From Streptomyces sp. SAI-127 (GTDB lineage: Bacteria > Actinomycetota > Actinomycetes > Streptomycetales > Streptomycetaceae): DNA of 64,000 nt. The stretch is from assembly GCF_029894425.1 (NCBI RefSeq), contig NZ_JARXYJ010000001.1, positions 62,001-126,000 on the forward strand, written 5' to 3'. Of this stretch, positions 6,790 through 14,732 are shown piece by piece; positions within the stretch are counted from its first letter, which is position 1; each line of letters starts with the position of its first letter. The notes beneath the pieces are model-generated. The model saw nothing but the letters and a program-made list of their open reading frames with translations, was not told the DNA's origin and searched no databases. The position numbers and the translations under genes were made by a program.

Positions 6790-9128
6790 GAGCGTGCCCC
6801 CTGCCCCTGCCGCTGCCTGTCGATGAGTCCCACGATCGAGGCGGGGGTCAGCGGCAGTCGCTCGATCCGTACGCCGAGCGGGGCGAGCGCGTCGGCGACC
6901 GCGTTGACGACGGCGGGCGCGGAGCCGATCGCGCCGCCCTCGCCGACTCCCTTGTAGCCCCCGGGCCCGGGGCTCGGCGTCTCGACATGGCCCACTTCGA
7001 TGACCGGCACCTCGGTGGCCGTGGGCAGCAGATAGTCCATGAACGTGGTCGACACGGGGTTGCCGTCCGTGTCGTAGGCGAGCTCCTCGTAGAGCGCGCC
7101 GCCGATGCCCTGGACGGTGCCGCCGTGGATCTGGCCCTCCACCACGCTGGGGTTGATCATCGGGCCGCAGTCCTCGCTGACGATGTACCGCAGGAGTTTC
7201 ACCTCTCCGGTGACCACGTCGACTTCGCAGGTGCAGACGTGGGTGGCGTTGGCCCAGATCATCAGGTGCGGGGTGTGGTAGCGCCCGCTCGCTTCGAGCC
7301 CGGCGGGCACTCCGGGCGGCAGGGCGTGCACCTGGTAGTACGCGATGTCGGCTATCTCCGCGAGGGACAGTGACCCGTCCGCGCCCTTGGCCGCCGCCTG
7401 TCCTCGCTCGAACTCGACGTCCTCCAGCGGCACTTGCAGCCGGTGCGCCGCGATGGCGCGGATGCGCTCCCGCAGCACCCCGGCCGTCTCCTCGATGGCC
7501 CCCGCCGTCATGGGCCCCGAGCGGCTGCCGCCGGTGCCGGCTCCGTACGGTGTGATGGCCGTGTCGCCCTGCACGGTGCTGACGTCCTCGATGGCGACGC
7601 CGAGCGCGTCGGCGGTGAGCTGGACGACCGTGGTCTCCAGGCTGTTGCCGCAGGACCCGCCGGCGACGTAGATATTGACCTTGCCGGAGGGCTCGACGCG
7701 GATCGTCGCCCCCTCGGTGGCGTGGAACGGCGTGGCGCCGGCGGTCGGTTCGACGTAGGTGCACGTGCCGACGCCGAGGTAGCGGCCCTGCTGCCGGGCC
7801 TGTTCCTGCTCCTTGCGGAATGCCTCGTAGTCGAGCATCTGCAGGGCCTGCTCGAAGGTCTCGCGCGGGGAGATGTGGTCGTACGGCATCCCGTTGAAGT
7901 TCGCCGTGGGCAGCTCGTCGCGGGTGAGCATGTTCCGGCGGCGTAACTCCACCGGGTCGAGGCCGAGTTGGCGGGCCGCGGTGTCCAGGAGCGTTTCGCG
8001 GGCCATGGACTCGTACTGCCAGGGGCCGCGGTAGGCGACGCGGCCGCTGGTGTTGGAGTAGACGAAGCGCGACGAGAACGTGCCTTCCGGGATGCGGTAC
8101 GGGCCGGGGAAGAGCATCCCGACCGCGATGCCGCTCTGCACGGGGGACGGCGTCGGGTACGCACCGGCGTCCTGGACGTGGTCGAGCGTCGCGGCCAGGA
8201 TGCGGCCGTCCTCGTCGAGGGCGATGCGCGCCTCGCCGTGTTCGTGGCGTGCCTGGCCTGCCGCGAGGAGGTGCTCCTGGCGGTCCTCGATCCACTTGAG
8301 TGCGGCGGGCAGCTTGCGGGCCGCGAGCATCACGCACATGTCCTCGCGCTGCGGCAGGACCTTCTGTCCGAAGCCGCCGCCGGTGTCCCGCATCACGACC
8401 CGCACCCGGTGCTCGGCGATGCCGAGCAGCCGCGCGCAGAAGGACCGGACCTCGTGCGGGGACTGGGTGGAGGCCCAGATGCTCATCTCCCGGCCGGCCG
8501 GGGCCCATTCGGCGACGATTCCGCGGGTCTCCATCGGGACCGGGCCGTGCGACTGCTGGTACAGGGTCTGGGCGACGACGTGCGGCGCGCTAGCGAAGAC
8601 GGGATCGAGGTCGGCCATCGGGCGTCCGCCGAGCTGACCGACGAGGTTGTCGGGATGCTCCGCGTGCACGGACTCCGGAGAGTCGAGGGCTGTCGTGTAG
8701 TCGACGACAGGCGCGAGCGGGTCGTAGTCGACGACGACCACCTCCGCGGCGTCCTCCGCGAGGTAGCGGTCGTCGGCCACGATCATCGCGACCGGGTCGC
8801 CGACGAAGCGCACTTCGCCCTCGGCGAGCGGCGGACGCGGAGTGTCCGGGTCGTCGCGTCCGTTGAGCGTGTACCACTGCTCGTGGACGCCGGGGTTGAG
8901 GTCGGCGGCGACGAACACGGCGTGCACGCCGGGGAGTTCGCGGGCCTCGGAGGCATCGATGCGGAGGATGCGGGCGCGCGCCATCGGGCTGCGCACGAAG
9001 CACACATGGAGCATGCCGGGGCGTACGACGTCATCGACGTAGGTGCCCGTGCCGGTCAGGAGTCGCGCGTCCTCGACGCGCGGGGTGCGGGTGCCGGCGT
9101 ATGCGGCGGCGCGCCCGGTTGGTGCCAT
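6786..9128 (-). CDS. Molybdenum hydroxylase large subunit, xanthine dehydrogenase family (not canonical CO dehydrogenase)
   Basis: 780 aa, ATG at 9128. It contains the aldehyde-oxidase/xanthine-dehydrogenase a/b hammerhead (LTGTGTYVDDVVRPGMLHV) and the molybdopterin-binding domain with GGGFGQK. The conserved catalytic Glu is at about 730 in KGVGEGGAIG. At the position of the CO dehydrogenase active-site loop (form I AYXCSFR, form II AYRGAGR) it reads VAYRGPWQYE, residues 364-373, so it lacks the catalytic Cys of form I and also differs from form II. It is therefore best called a hydroxylase of unknown substrate, probably an N-heterocycle or aldehyde. It is the first gene of the operon and is divergent from a TetR gene. 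Confidence 0.92.
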   Translation of the reverse strand: MAPTGRAAAYAGTRTPRVEDARLLTGTGTYVDDVVRPGMLHVCFVRSPMARARILRIDASEARELPGVHAVFVAADLNPGVHEQWYTLNGRDDPDTPRPPLAEGEVRFVGDPVAMIVADDRYLAEDAAEVVVVDYDPLAPVVDYTTALDSPESVHAEHPDNLVGQLGGRPMADLDPVFASAPHVVAQTLYQQSHGPVPMETRGIVAEWAPAGREMSIWASTQSPHEVRSFCARLLGIAEHRVRVVMRDTGGGFGQKVLPQREDMCVMLAARKLPAALKWIEDRQEHLLAAGQARHEHGEARIALDEDGRILAATLDHVQDAGAYPTPSPVQSGIAVGMLFPGPYRIPEGTFSSRFVYSNTSGRVAYRGPWQYESMARETLLDTAARQLGLDPVELRRRNMLTRDELPTANFNGMPYDHISPRETFEQALQMLDYEAFRKEQEQARQQGRYLGVGTCTYVEPTAGATPFHATEGATIRVEPSGKVNIYVAGGSCGNSLETTVVQLTADALGVAIEDVSTVQGDTAITPYGAGTGGSRSGPMTAGAIEETAGVLRERIRAIAAHRLQVPLEDVEFERGQAAAKGADGSLSLAEIADIAYYQVHALPPGVPAGLEASGRYHTPHLMIWANATHVCTCEVDVVTGEVKLLRYIVSEDCGPMINPSVVEGQIHGGTVQGIGGALYEELAYDTDGNPVSTTFMDYLLPTATEVPVIEVGHVETPSPGPGGYKGVGEGGAIGSAPAVVNAVADALAPLGVRIERLPLTPASIVGLIDRQRQGQGARS

Positions 9129-9205
9129 CGGTCCGTTCCTCCGTTCACGTGCGGAACTCAGGAGCTGAACTCAGGGGGGCGAACTCATGTGCTGTGCTCA
9201 CGTGC

Positions 9206-9219
9206 TGAACGAGTGTTCA
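9206..9219. promoter_or_regulatory. Inverted repeat TGAAC-N4-GTTCA, probable operator
   Basis: A perfect palindrome TGAACGAGTGTTCA lies in the 144-bp gap between the divergent molybdenum hydroxylase operon and the TetR gene at 9273. Such a placement fits an operator through which this TetR controls both directions. The half-site differs from the GAGAA motif seen elsewhere in the window. Confidence 0.6.
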
Positions 9220-9229
9220 ACTGAGGTGC

Positions 9230-9244
9230 TGAACGACTGTTTAA
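9230..9244. promoter_or_regulatory. Second TGAAC-N4-GTTTA operator-like repeat
   Basis: TGAACGACTGTTTAA repeats the previous palindrome with one changed base in the right arm, centred 24 bp further on. Two spaced copies in one divergent promoter region support a real regulator-binding region for the TetR encoded immediately to the right. Confidence 0.55.
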
Positions 9245-9272
9245 CACCCGCCGTTCGAGGGCGTCAAGCACA

Positions 9273-9887
9273 ATGACGGGTATGACTGCCACGCCTCGCC
9301 GGATGGGTGCCGAGAACTCCAAGACGCGTCTGCTGCTGCTCGACACCGCACAGCGCCTGATGCTGGAGGAGGGGTACGCGGCCGTCGGCGTACGGCGCGT
9401 TGCACGCGAGGCCGAGGTGGCGCCGGCCCTGGTCCTCTACTACTTCCGCACGCTCGACGACCTGTTCCTCGCCATGCTGCGGCGGCGCGCGGACAAGGAA
9501 CTGGAGCGCGCCGAGCGGCTGCTGAGCGGACCGCAGCCGCTGCGGGCGCTGTGGCGGCTCAGCAGCCATCCGGGCAACGCCCTGACCACGGAGTACGCGG
9601 CCCTCGCCAACCACCGCAAGGAGATCCGCGCCGAGCTGGCCGCGATCTCGGAGCGCTATCGCGAAGTCCAGCTCGAAGCCCTCACGCGCGGCCTCGAACA
9701 GGCGGGCACCCAGCTGCCGGCCGGGATGTCCCCGGCCGTGCTGCTCGTGCTCACCAACGCTGTCGGCCGCAACCTGATGATGGAGCGGGCCCTGGGCATG
9801 ACGACCCGGCACGAGGAGGCCCTCGCCTTCGTGGAGCAGGTGCTCCAGGAGTACGAGGGCGACCCCGCGCGGGCCGCCGAGCGGTGA
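9273..9887 (+). CDS. TetR/AcrR-family transcriptional regulator
   Basis: 204 aa from ATG at 9273; an internal ATG four codons on is an alternative. The N-terminal helix-turn-helix spans about residues 18-65: LDTAQRLMLEEGYAAVGVRR, VAREAEVAPALVLYYF, then RTLDDLFLAMLRR. The C-terminal ligand and dimer domain is unlike the other TetR proteins here. It is divergent from the molybdenum hydroxylase operon, with two inverted repeats between, so it probably represses that operon and itself. It is followed by gene debris rather than a cotranscribed gene. Confidence 0.92.
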   Translation: MTGMTATPRRMGAENSKTRLLLLDTAQRLMLEEGYAAVGVRRVAREAEVAPALVLYYFRTLDDLFLAMLRRRADKELERAERLLSGPQPLRALWRLSSHPGNALTTEYAALANHRKEIRAELAAISERYREVQLEALTRGLEQAGTQLPAGMSPAVLLVLTNAVGRNLMMERALGMTTRHEEALAFVEQVLQEYEGDPARAAER

Positions 9888-9950
9888 GGCTCCGCTCAAG
9901 CTACCCGGCAGTGAGTTCCGCGCAAGCCGCCGAGCAGTGAGGCTCCGTCA

Positions 9951-10237
9951 GCTCTCCGCGCCCGAGGTCTTGAGACCGCCGAGCCCCCGCCGGCGTCGCC
10001 GCAGTTCGTGCGCGGCCGCCTTGGGCTTGCGGTCGCGGGTGAAGACGCCCTTGCGGTTGCCGTCGACGCGGTGGGTGCCGTGGGCGGGCGGAAGTCGGCG
10101 AAGTTCCAGACGTGTTCGCCCACGACCGCCTCGATCCGGTCGAACGCCCGGTGGCTCGCGGCCGGATAGGCGGCCTGGTACTCCTCCGTCCACGGCTGGT
10201 CCCCCACCGAGTGCAGACCGGGCATGGTGTCCGCGCC
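9951..10237 (-). pseudogene. C-terminal fragment of a GH2 beta-glucuronidase, frameshifted
   Basis: On the minus strand, GADTMPGLHSV...WTEEYQAAY, FDRIEAVVGEHVWNFADF and, in another frame, RVDGNRKGVFTRDRKPKAA match the last 90 residues of UidA-type beta-glucuronidases. The catalytic domain upstream is missing, and the two matching parts are joined only by a frameshift near 10085. This is a dead fragment, adjoined by SDR debris at 10275-10540. Confidence 0.75.
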
Positions 10238-10274
10238 GTGCAGGTGGCCGGGTCCGGCACGCAGCGAGGTGCTG

Positions 10275-10540
10275 TCAGGCGATGGTGCGGTGGTGGATAG
10301 GCAGCGGATGGGATGCGGGCGCCACCTCGACGCCTGGGTCAACAACATTCACCGCGAAGACTGTGTCCCAGGCCCCGTCGTCCATCTGCGCGATCGGGAT
10401 GTACGGAAAGACTCCGACGCCATGTACGCGCCCATGCCGGGGGCGGTGCCCTCGAACCCCTCGGTGGAGCAGATGTTGACGATCACTCCGCCCTGTCCAC
10501 CCGCGGTCATGCCCCGGGCGGTACGTCAAGCGGGCAGCGT
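10275..10540 (-). pseudogene. Scrambled fragments of a short-chain dehydrogenase
   Basis: Two SDR pieces lie on the minus strand in different frames. The first read is TAGGQGGVIVNICSTEGFEG (start about 10510), normally around residue 140; the second is FPYIPIAQMDDGAWDTVFAV, normally around residue 100. Their order is the reverse of an intact SDR, so the locus was rearranged as well as truncated. No Rossmann N-terminus or YxxxK motif remains. Confidence 0.6.
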
Positions 10541-10545
10541 CACTC

Positions 10546-11013
10546 TCAGCGTGGGCCTGCACCGTTGGGCGCGTCGGTTTCGGGTGCCGGGACGACGGTG
10601 GTGGACGGCTCCGGCTGGGCCGCTGGTGTGAGCCGGTCGCCCAGTTCGGAGAGGTCGTACGCCTGACGCGCCAGCCAGAAGCGCAGGAAGCCGGTGAGCG
10701 AGTAGCGCAGATACAGCACCCCGCCCACCACCGCGCACACCACGGCGGTCAGGCCGATGGCGAGGGCGTCACGCTGGGCCAGTGGATCGTCGCTCGCATG
10801 GGCGAGAGGGTAGGTCAGCGCGCCGAGGACCAGCCCGGCCAGGAGCAGAAGTGCTCCGATACGCAGCCACAGGGTGTGGCGTGCTGCGGCCGGGTCGGGG
10901 ATCTTCAGGGCGGCCAGGTCGCGGGCGAACCGGTCCGCCCGGGTGGGGACTTGGGGCTGGTCCGCGTGCCTGAGGGTGTGTGGTTCTGTCGTGGTGCCGG
11001 TGGTCGGCGTCAT
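10546..11013 (-). CDS. Small two-helix membrane protein of the ABC transporter operon
   Basis: 155 aa. ATG at 11013 overlaps the stop of the upstream ATPase gene as ATGA, which sets the start. Two hydrophobic segments are visible: LWLRIGALLLLAGLVLGALT (about 55-74) and ALAIGLTAVVCAVVGGVLYL (about 90-109). They are flanked by a charged N-terminal part (DRFARDLAALKIPD) and a Pro/Thr-rich tail. I do not recognise the family. As the last gene of a five-gene import operon it may be an accessory membrane protein of the transporter, but that is only positional. Confidence 0.8.
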   Translation of the reverse strand: MTPTTGTTTEPHTLRHADQPQVPTRADRFARDLAALKIPDPAAARHTLWLRIGALLLLAGLVLGALTYPLAHASDDPLAQRDALAIGLTAVVCAVVGGVLYLRYSLTGFLRFWLARQAYDLSELGDRLTPAAQPEPSTTVVPAPETDAPNGAGPR

Positions 11014-11759
11014 GCCGCGCTCCCCAGGTAGTAGGAGGACAGTTCGGCGTGCAGGGAGCTGTCGGGGTGGCCCTGCCACTGGATGCGGCCGCGCACGAGG
11101 ACGGCCGCATGGTCGGCGATCTTCAGCACCGCGGCGGCGAACTGCTCCACGACGAGCACCGCCACACCCTGGCGGGCCAGTTCGGCGACGTGCTCGTACA
11201 ACTCGGCGACCACCACCGGCGCCAGGCCCATGGACAGTTCGTCGAGCAGCAGGACGGCCGGGTCGGTGGCCAGGCCCCGGGCGAGCGCGAGCATCTGTTG
11301 CTGCCCGCCGGACAGGGTGCCTGCCGCCTGCTTCACGCGTTCGCCGAGGACCGGGAAGCGGCTGTAGGCGAGTTCCTCGATCTCCGCCAGGCCGCGCCCG
11401 CTGAAGGTCATCATGCGGAGGTTGTCGCGCACGGAGAGGTTCGGGAAGATGCCCCGGCCCTCCGGGATGAGGCAGACACCGGCCCGGGCGAGGTCGCGTG
11501 GGCGCGCGCCGGTGGCGTCGCGGCCGCCGAGGTGCAGGGTGCCCGCCGAGGGGTGGTGCGCCCCGGCGGCGACATTGAGGGTGGTGGTCTTGCCGGCGCC
11601 GTTCGGGCCGAGCAGGGCCACGACCTGGCCGGCGGCGACGGTGAGATCCACTCCGTGCAGCACGGTGATGCGGTCGTAGGCCGCCTGGATGCCTCGTAGT
11701 TCGAGCAGCGGGGGCGGGGTGCCTTCTGCCACGGGCCGCAACGCAGGGCTCTCGGACAT
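11010..11759 (-). CDS. livF: ABC transporter ATP-binding protein, LivF type
   Basis: 249 aa from ATG at 11759, 4 bp after the LivG-type stop; a longer frame to 11828 overlaps LivG and is rejected. Walker A is GPNGAGKTT, the signature is LSGGQQQMLALARGL, Walker B is AVLLLDELSMGLAP, and the H-loop region is VLVVEQFA. The short form with LIPEGRGIFPNLSV after the Q-loop is typical of LivF, one of two ATPases in branched-chain-amino-acid/hydrophobic-compound importers. It works with LivG and the fused permease upstream. Confidence 0.95.
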   Translation of the reverse strand: MSESPALRPVAEGTPPPLLELRGIQAAYDRITVLHGVDLTVAAGQVVALLGPNGAGKTTTLNVAAGAHHPSAGTLHLGGRDATGARPRDLARAGVCLIPEGRGIFPNLSVRDNLRMMTFSGRGLAEIEELAYSRFPVLGERVKQAAGTLSGGQQQMLALARGLATDPAVLLLDELSMGLAPVVVAELYEHVAELARQGVAVLVVEQFAAAVLKIADHAAVLVRGRIQWQGHPDSSLHAELSSYYLGSAA

Positions 11760-11763
11760 GTGC

Positions 11764-12474
11764 TCACGCCTCCCCGAGGTAAGCCGCCAGGACCGTCTGG
11801 TCCTGCTGTATGTCCTCGGGCGTGCCATGGGCGACGACTTTGCCGAGGTCGAGTACGTACATTTCGTCGCAGACGCTCATCACGAGGCTCATGTCGTGCT
11901 CGACGAGGACCACGGCGCGCCCCTCGCCCGCGACGTCGCGCAGCAGGGACGCGAAACGCCGGGTCTCCTCGGCGTCCTGGCCCGCGGCCGGTTCGTCGAG
12001 GAGCAGCACCCGCGGCCGGCCGGCCAGCGCCCGGCCGACTTCGAGGAGCCGCGCGGCACCGGTGGGCAGGGCGTCGGCGAGGGTGGCGGCGTCCGCGGTG
12101 AGGCCGATGCGCTCCAGGATCTCGTCGGCGATGCGGTCCGCCTCCCGGCGCCGCGGGCCGAGTTCGGCCGCGACGCGCAGATTGTCGCGGACGCTGAGCC
12201 GGCCGAAGAGTTCGAGGCGCTGGAAGGTGCGGGCCATGCCTTTGCGGGCCCGCTGGGCCGGAGTGCGCCGGGTGATGTCCCGGCCGTCGAGGCGGACCTG
12301 GCCCGTCTGGGGTCGGCGCAGTCCGGAGACGACGTCGAACAGGGTTGATTTTCCGGCACCGTTGGGTCCGATGAGGCCGGTGATCCGGCCCGCCTCGGCG
12401 GCGAATCCGGTGCCGTCGAGGGCCCGTTTTCCGCCGAACGTGACGGTCACGTCATTTGCTTCCAGCAAGGCCAC
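11764..12474 (-). CDS. livG: ABC transporter ATP-binding protein, LivG type
   Basis: 236 aa, GTG at 12474, overlapping the permease 3' end by 23 bp. Walker A is GPNGAGKST, a LivG-typical ARTFQRLELFGRLSV stretch follows, and Walker B is RVLLLDEPAAG with EHDMSLVMSVCD after it. The ABC signature is altered to LPTGAARLLEVGRAL instead of LSGGQ, a change common in LivG proteins. It pairs with LivF to power the LivHM-type permease. Confidence 0.95.
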   Translation of the reverse strand: MALLEANDVTVTFGGKRALDGTGFAAEAGRITGLIGPNGAGKSTLFDVVSGLRRPQTGQVRLDGRDITRRTPAQRARKGMARTFQRLELFGRLSVRDNLRVAAELGPRRREADRIADEILERIGLTADAATLADALPTGAARLLEVGRALAGRPRVLLLDEPAAGQDAEETRRFASLLRDVAGEGRAVVLVEHDMSLVMSVCDEMYVLDLGKVVAHGTPEDIQQDQTVLAAYLGEA

Positions 12475-14569
12475 GCGCGATCACCTCCTGGTCCTCGGTC
12501 CGCCAGGGGCGGCGTAGTCCCCACCACTCCACGGGGTCGGGCGCGGGCTGTGGGCCCTCGAGCCGTGTGGTGGCTCGGACGCGCAGCGCGGTGCCGACCG
12601 CCAGGGCGGTGAGCAGGAACATCGCGCCGCCGATCAGGTCGTTCGCGTACAGGGCCCAGAGGACGGCGAGTACGCCACCGGTGACCGGGAGGAGCAACCG
12701 GTCGCGCGCGAGCGGTGTCCATTCGGCCCTGAAGCGCGGGGCGATGCCGCCCGGGCTGTGCGCGAGGCCCATTCCGGCCAGGGCGATCATGAGGGTGGAG
12801 ACGTCGTGGGCCCAGTCCCCGAAGTGGCCGAGCAGATGCGGTGGAGCGACGAAGGCGATGCCCGTGAACAGTCCGGTGCCGACCGCGCCGAGGCCGCCGA
12901 TCACCGCGACCAGGAAGATCGGCAGGTTGGCGACGAGGTTGAACTGCTCGGCGGTGACGGTGCGTTGCTGCATCCCGTAGAGCGCGCCGCCGAGACCGGC
13001 GATCGCCGCGGACAGGGCGAACACCAGCACCTTGGCGGCGAGGGGGCGGCCTCCGAGGGTGGCGTAGGCGGCTTCGCTGTCGCGCAGCGCGATCAGGCTC
13101 CGGCCGAAGCTGCCGCGCCGCAGCCACGCCACGGCGAGGGAGGCGAGCGCCAGGAACACGGCGGCGAGCAGCAGGAGTTCGGTGTCCGAATCGAGGCGCC
13201 ATCCGAACAGGTTCGGTCCCGCCGCCTCCACGGACCCTTGATCGAACAGCGCGATACGGACGCCGAGGATCTCGAACGACGGGAGGGTGAACACCCAGCG
13301 GTCGAGGATCACGGCGAAGGCGGCGGTGCCGAGGGCCAGATAGATGCCGGACAGGCGCAGTGCCGGAATGGCGATCAGCGCCCCGACGACGCCGGCGACG
13401 AGGACGGCGACGGGCAGTGCCCACACCTGCCCCTGTGCTCCCAGGTGTCCCCACACCACGGCCCCGATGCCCGCGATGCTCAGCTGGCACAGGGAGATCT
13501 GGCCGGCGTACCCGGCGAGCGGTACGTAGGAGAGCGCGACGATGCCGAGGGAGAAGATCGGTCCGTACGAGATGAGGCCCTCCTCGTCGAGGACGGTCAT
13601 CAGGAACACCGCGAACAGCACGACGCTCGCGGCGAAGACCCCACTGCCGCGCGCTGTTGGCAGCGGCACACGGACCAGGCGCCGGTCGCGGCCGCGCAGC
13701 CGGCGGTGCGGGAACAGCAGCAGGGCGAGGAAGAGCAGCAGGGCGGGGGCGGCGAGCCGCAGTCCGGGGAGGTAGTCGTTCTGCGGCAGGTAGCCCGTCA
13801 GATAGCTCTCCAGGCAGCCGACGACGAGCGCCCCGAGGAAGGTGAGCGGGAGGCTGCGCAGCCGGCCGAAGACCGCGGCGGTGTACGCGCTGACGATGAG
13901 CAACGACAGCTGTGCGGCGTCGAGGGCGACGGTCGGGGCGATCAGGATGCCGCCGAGGGCGGCGAGTTGGGTGCTGAGGATCCAGGCGAGGCGGCCGGCG
14001 CGCTGCGGGGAGGCGCCGGCGAGGGAGGCCAGCGCACGGTCGTCGACGCAGGCGCGCATCTCGGTACCGGAGCGGGTGCGGTTGAGGAGCAGCCACAGAC
14101 CGACGGCGACCAGCGCGGCCACCGCCAGGGTGAGCAGCTGGTGCCCGGTGATCGCGGCGAGGCCCAGCTTGATGGCCGGCGTGTCCGCGAAGAACGGGCG
14201 CAGCGGGCGGGCTGTGTTGGGGTCCCAGACCCAGCGGGCCAGCGCGATCGCCCCGGTGAGCAGGGCGACCGTCATCACCAGGCGCTCCGCCTCGCCGAGC
14301 GCCTGCACCGGTCGCATCAGGACCCGCTCGACGAACAGGCCGAAGGCCGGCGCGAGGACGAGCAGGACGACGGCCAGGGCAACGGGCACCGGCCAGCCCC
14401 AGCCGAACGCCAGCTGCCAGTAGGCGAACGCGGAGAGCATGCCGGACGCGCCGTGCGCGAAGTTGAAGACTCCGGCGGTGGTGTAGGTGAGGACCAGGCC
14501 GCTGCCGACGACCGCGTAGATCGCGGCCGTCGTCAGGCCGACCACTCCGAAGGTGAGGAACTGTTCCAT
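12452..14569 (-). CDS. Fused LivH-LivM permease of a branched-chain-amino-acid-type ABC importer
   Basis: 705 aa, ATG at 14569, about twice the length of a single permease. Residues about 1-290 are LivH-like (LTYTTAGVFNFAHGASGML near 28-46). After a charged linker (FPHRRLRGRDRRLVRVPLP), about 305-620 is LivM-like (YVPLAGYAGQISLCQLSIAG, then LRLSGIYLALGTAAFAVIL). A further hydrophobic segment (LIGGAMFLLTALAVGTALRV) and a soluble tail close the protein. The fusion guarantees equal amounts of both halves. HAAT-family systems of this kind are common near actinobacterial catabolic genes, where they may import acids rather than amino acids. Confidence 0.93.
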   Translation of the reverse strand: MEQFLTFGVVGLTTAAIYAVVGSGLVLTYTTAGVFNFAHGASGMLSAFAYWQLAFGWGWPVPVALAVVLLVLAPAFGLFVERVLMRPVQALGEAERLVMTVALLTGAIALARWVWDPNTARPLRPFFADTPAIKLGLAAITGHQLLTLAVAALVAVGLWLLLNRTRSGTEMRACVDDRALASLAGASPQRAGRLAWILSTQLAALGGILIAPTVALDAAQLSLLIVSAYTAAVFGRLRSLPLTFLGALVVGCLESYLTGYLPQNDYLPGLRLAAPALLLFLALLLFPHRRLRGRDRRLVRVPLPTARGSGVFAASVVLFAVFLMTVLDEEGLISYGPIFSLGIVALSYVPLAGYAGQISLCQLSIAGIGAVVWGHLGAQGQVWALPVAVLVAGVVGALIAIPALRLSGIYLALGTAAFAVILDRWVFTLPSFEILGVRIALFDQGSVEAAGPNLFGWRLDSDTELLLLAAVFLALASLAVAWLRRGSFGRSLIALRDSEAAYATLGGRPLAAKVLVFALSAAIAGLGGALYGMQQRTVTAEQFNLVANLPIFLVAVIGGLGAVGTGLFTGIAFVAPPHLLGHFGDWAHDVSTLMIALAGMGLAHSPGGIAPRFRAEWTPLARDRLLLPVTGGVLAVLWALYANDLIGGAMFLLTALAVGTALRVRATTRLEGPQPAPDPVEWWGLRRPWRTEDQEVIARGLAGSK

Positions 14570-14732
14570 CAGGCGCCCGTCCGAGTCCGGGCACCGGGCG
14601 CCGAAGGCACCGGTGTCATGGGGTCTCCTCCTCGCAGTTCCCAGGGACCGGGGCGCCTGCGCGGCGGCGCCACACGGATGACCACGGGCCAGTACGGGAG
14701 TATGAGCCAGGTCAAGTGGCGCCGTCGGCCGG

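Noticed and set aside
5911..8508. An 865-aa extended form of the FAD subunit
   Set aside because: The upstream 570 residues are an out-of-frame reading of the large subunit; the GTG at 6789 with a GTGA overlap gives the normal 292-aa length.
6786..9128. Aerobic CO dehydrogenase (CoxL form I or II)
   Set aside because: The active-site loop is AYRGPWQ, matching neither AYXCSFR nor AYRGAGR.
9951..10540. Insertion sequence or transposase remnant
   Set aside because: The recognisable pieces are beta-glucuronidase and SDR; no transposase motif or terminal inverted repeat was seen.
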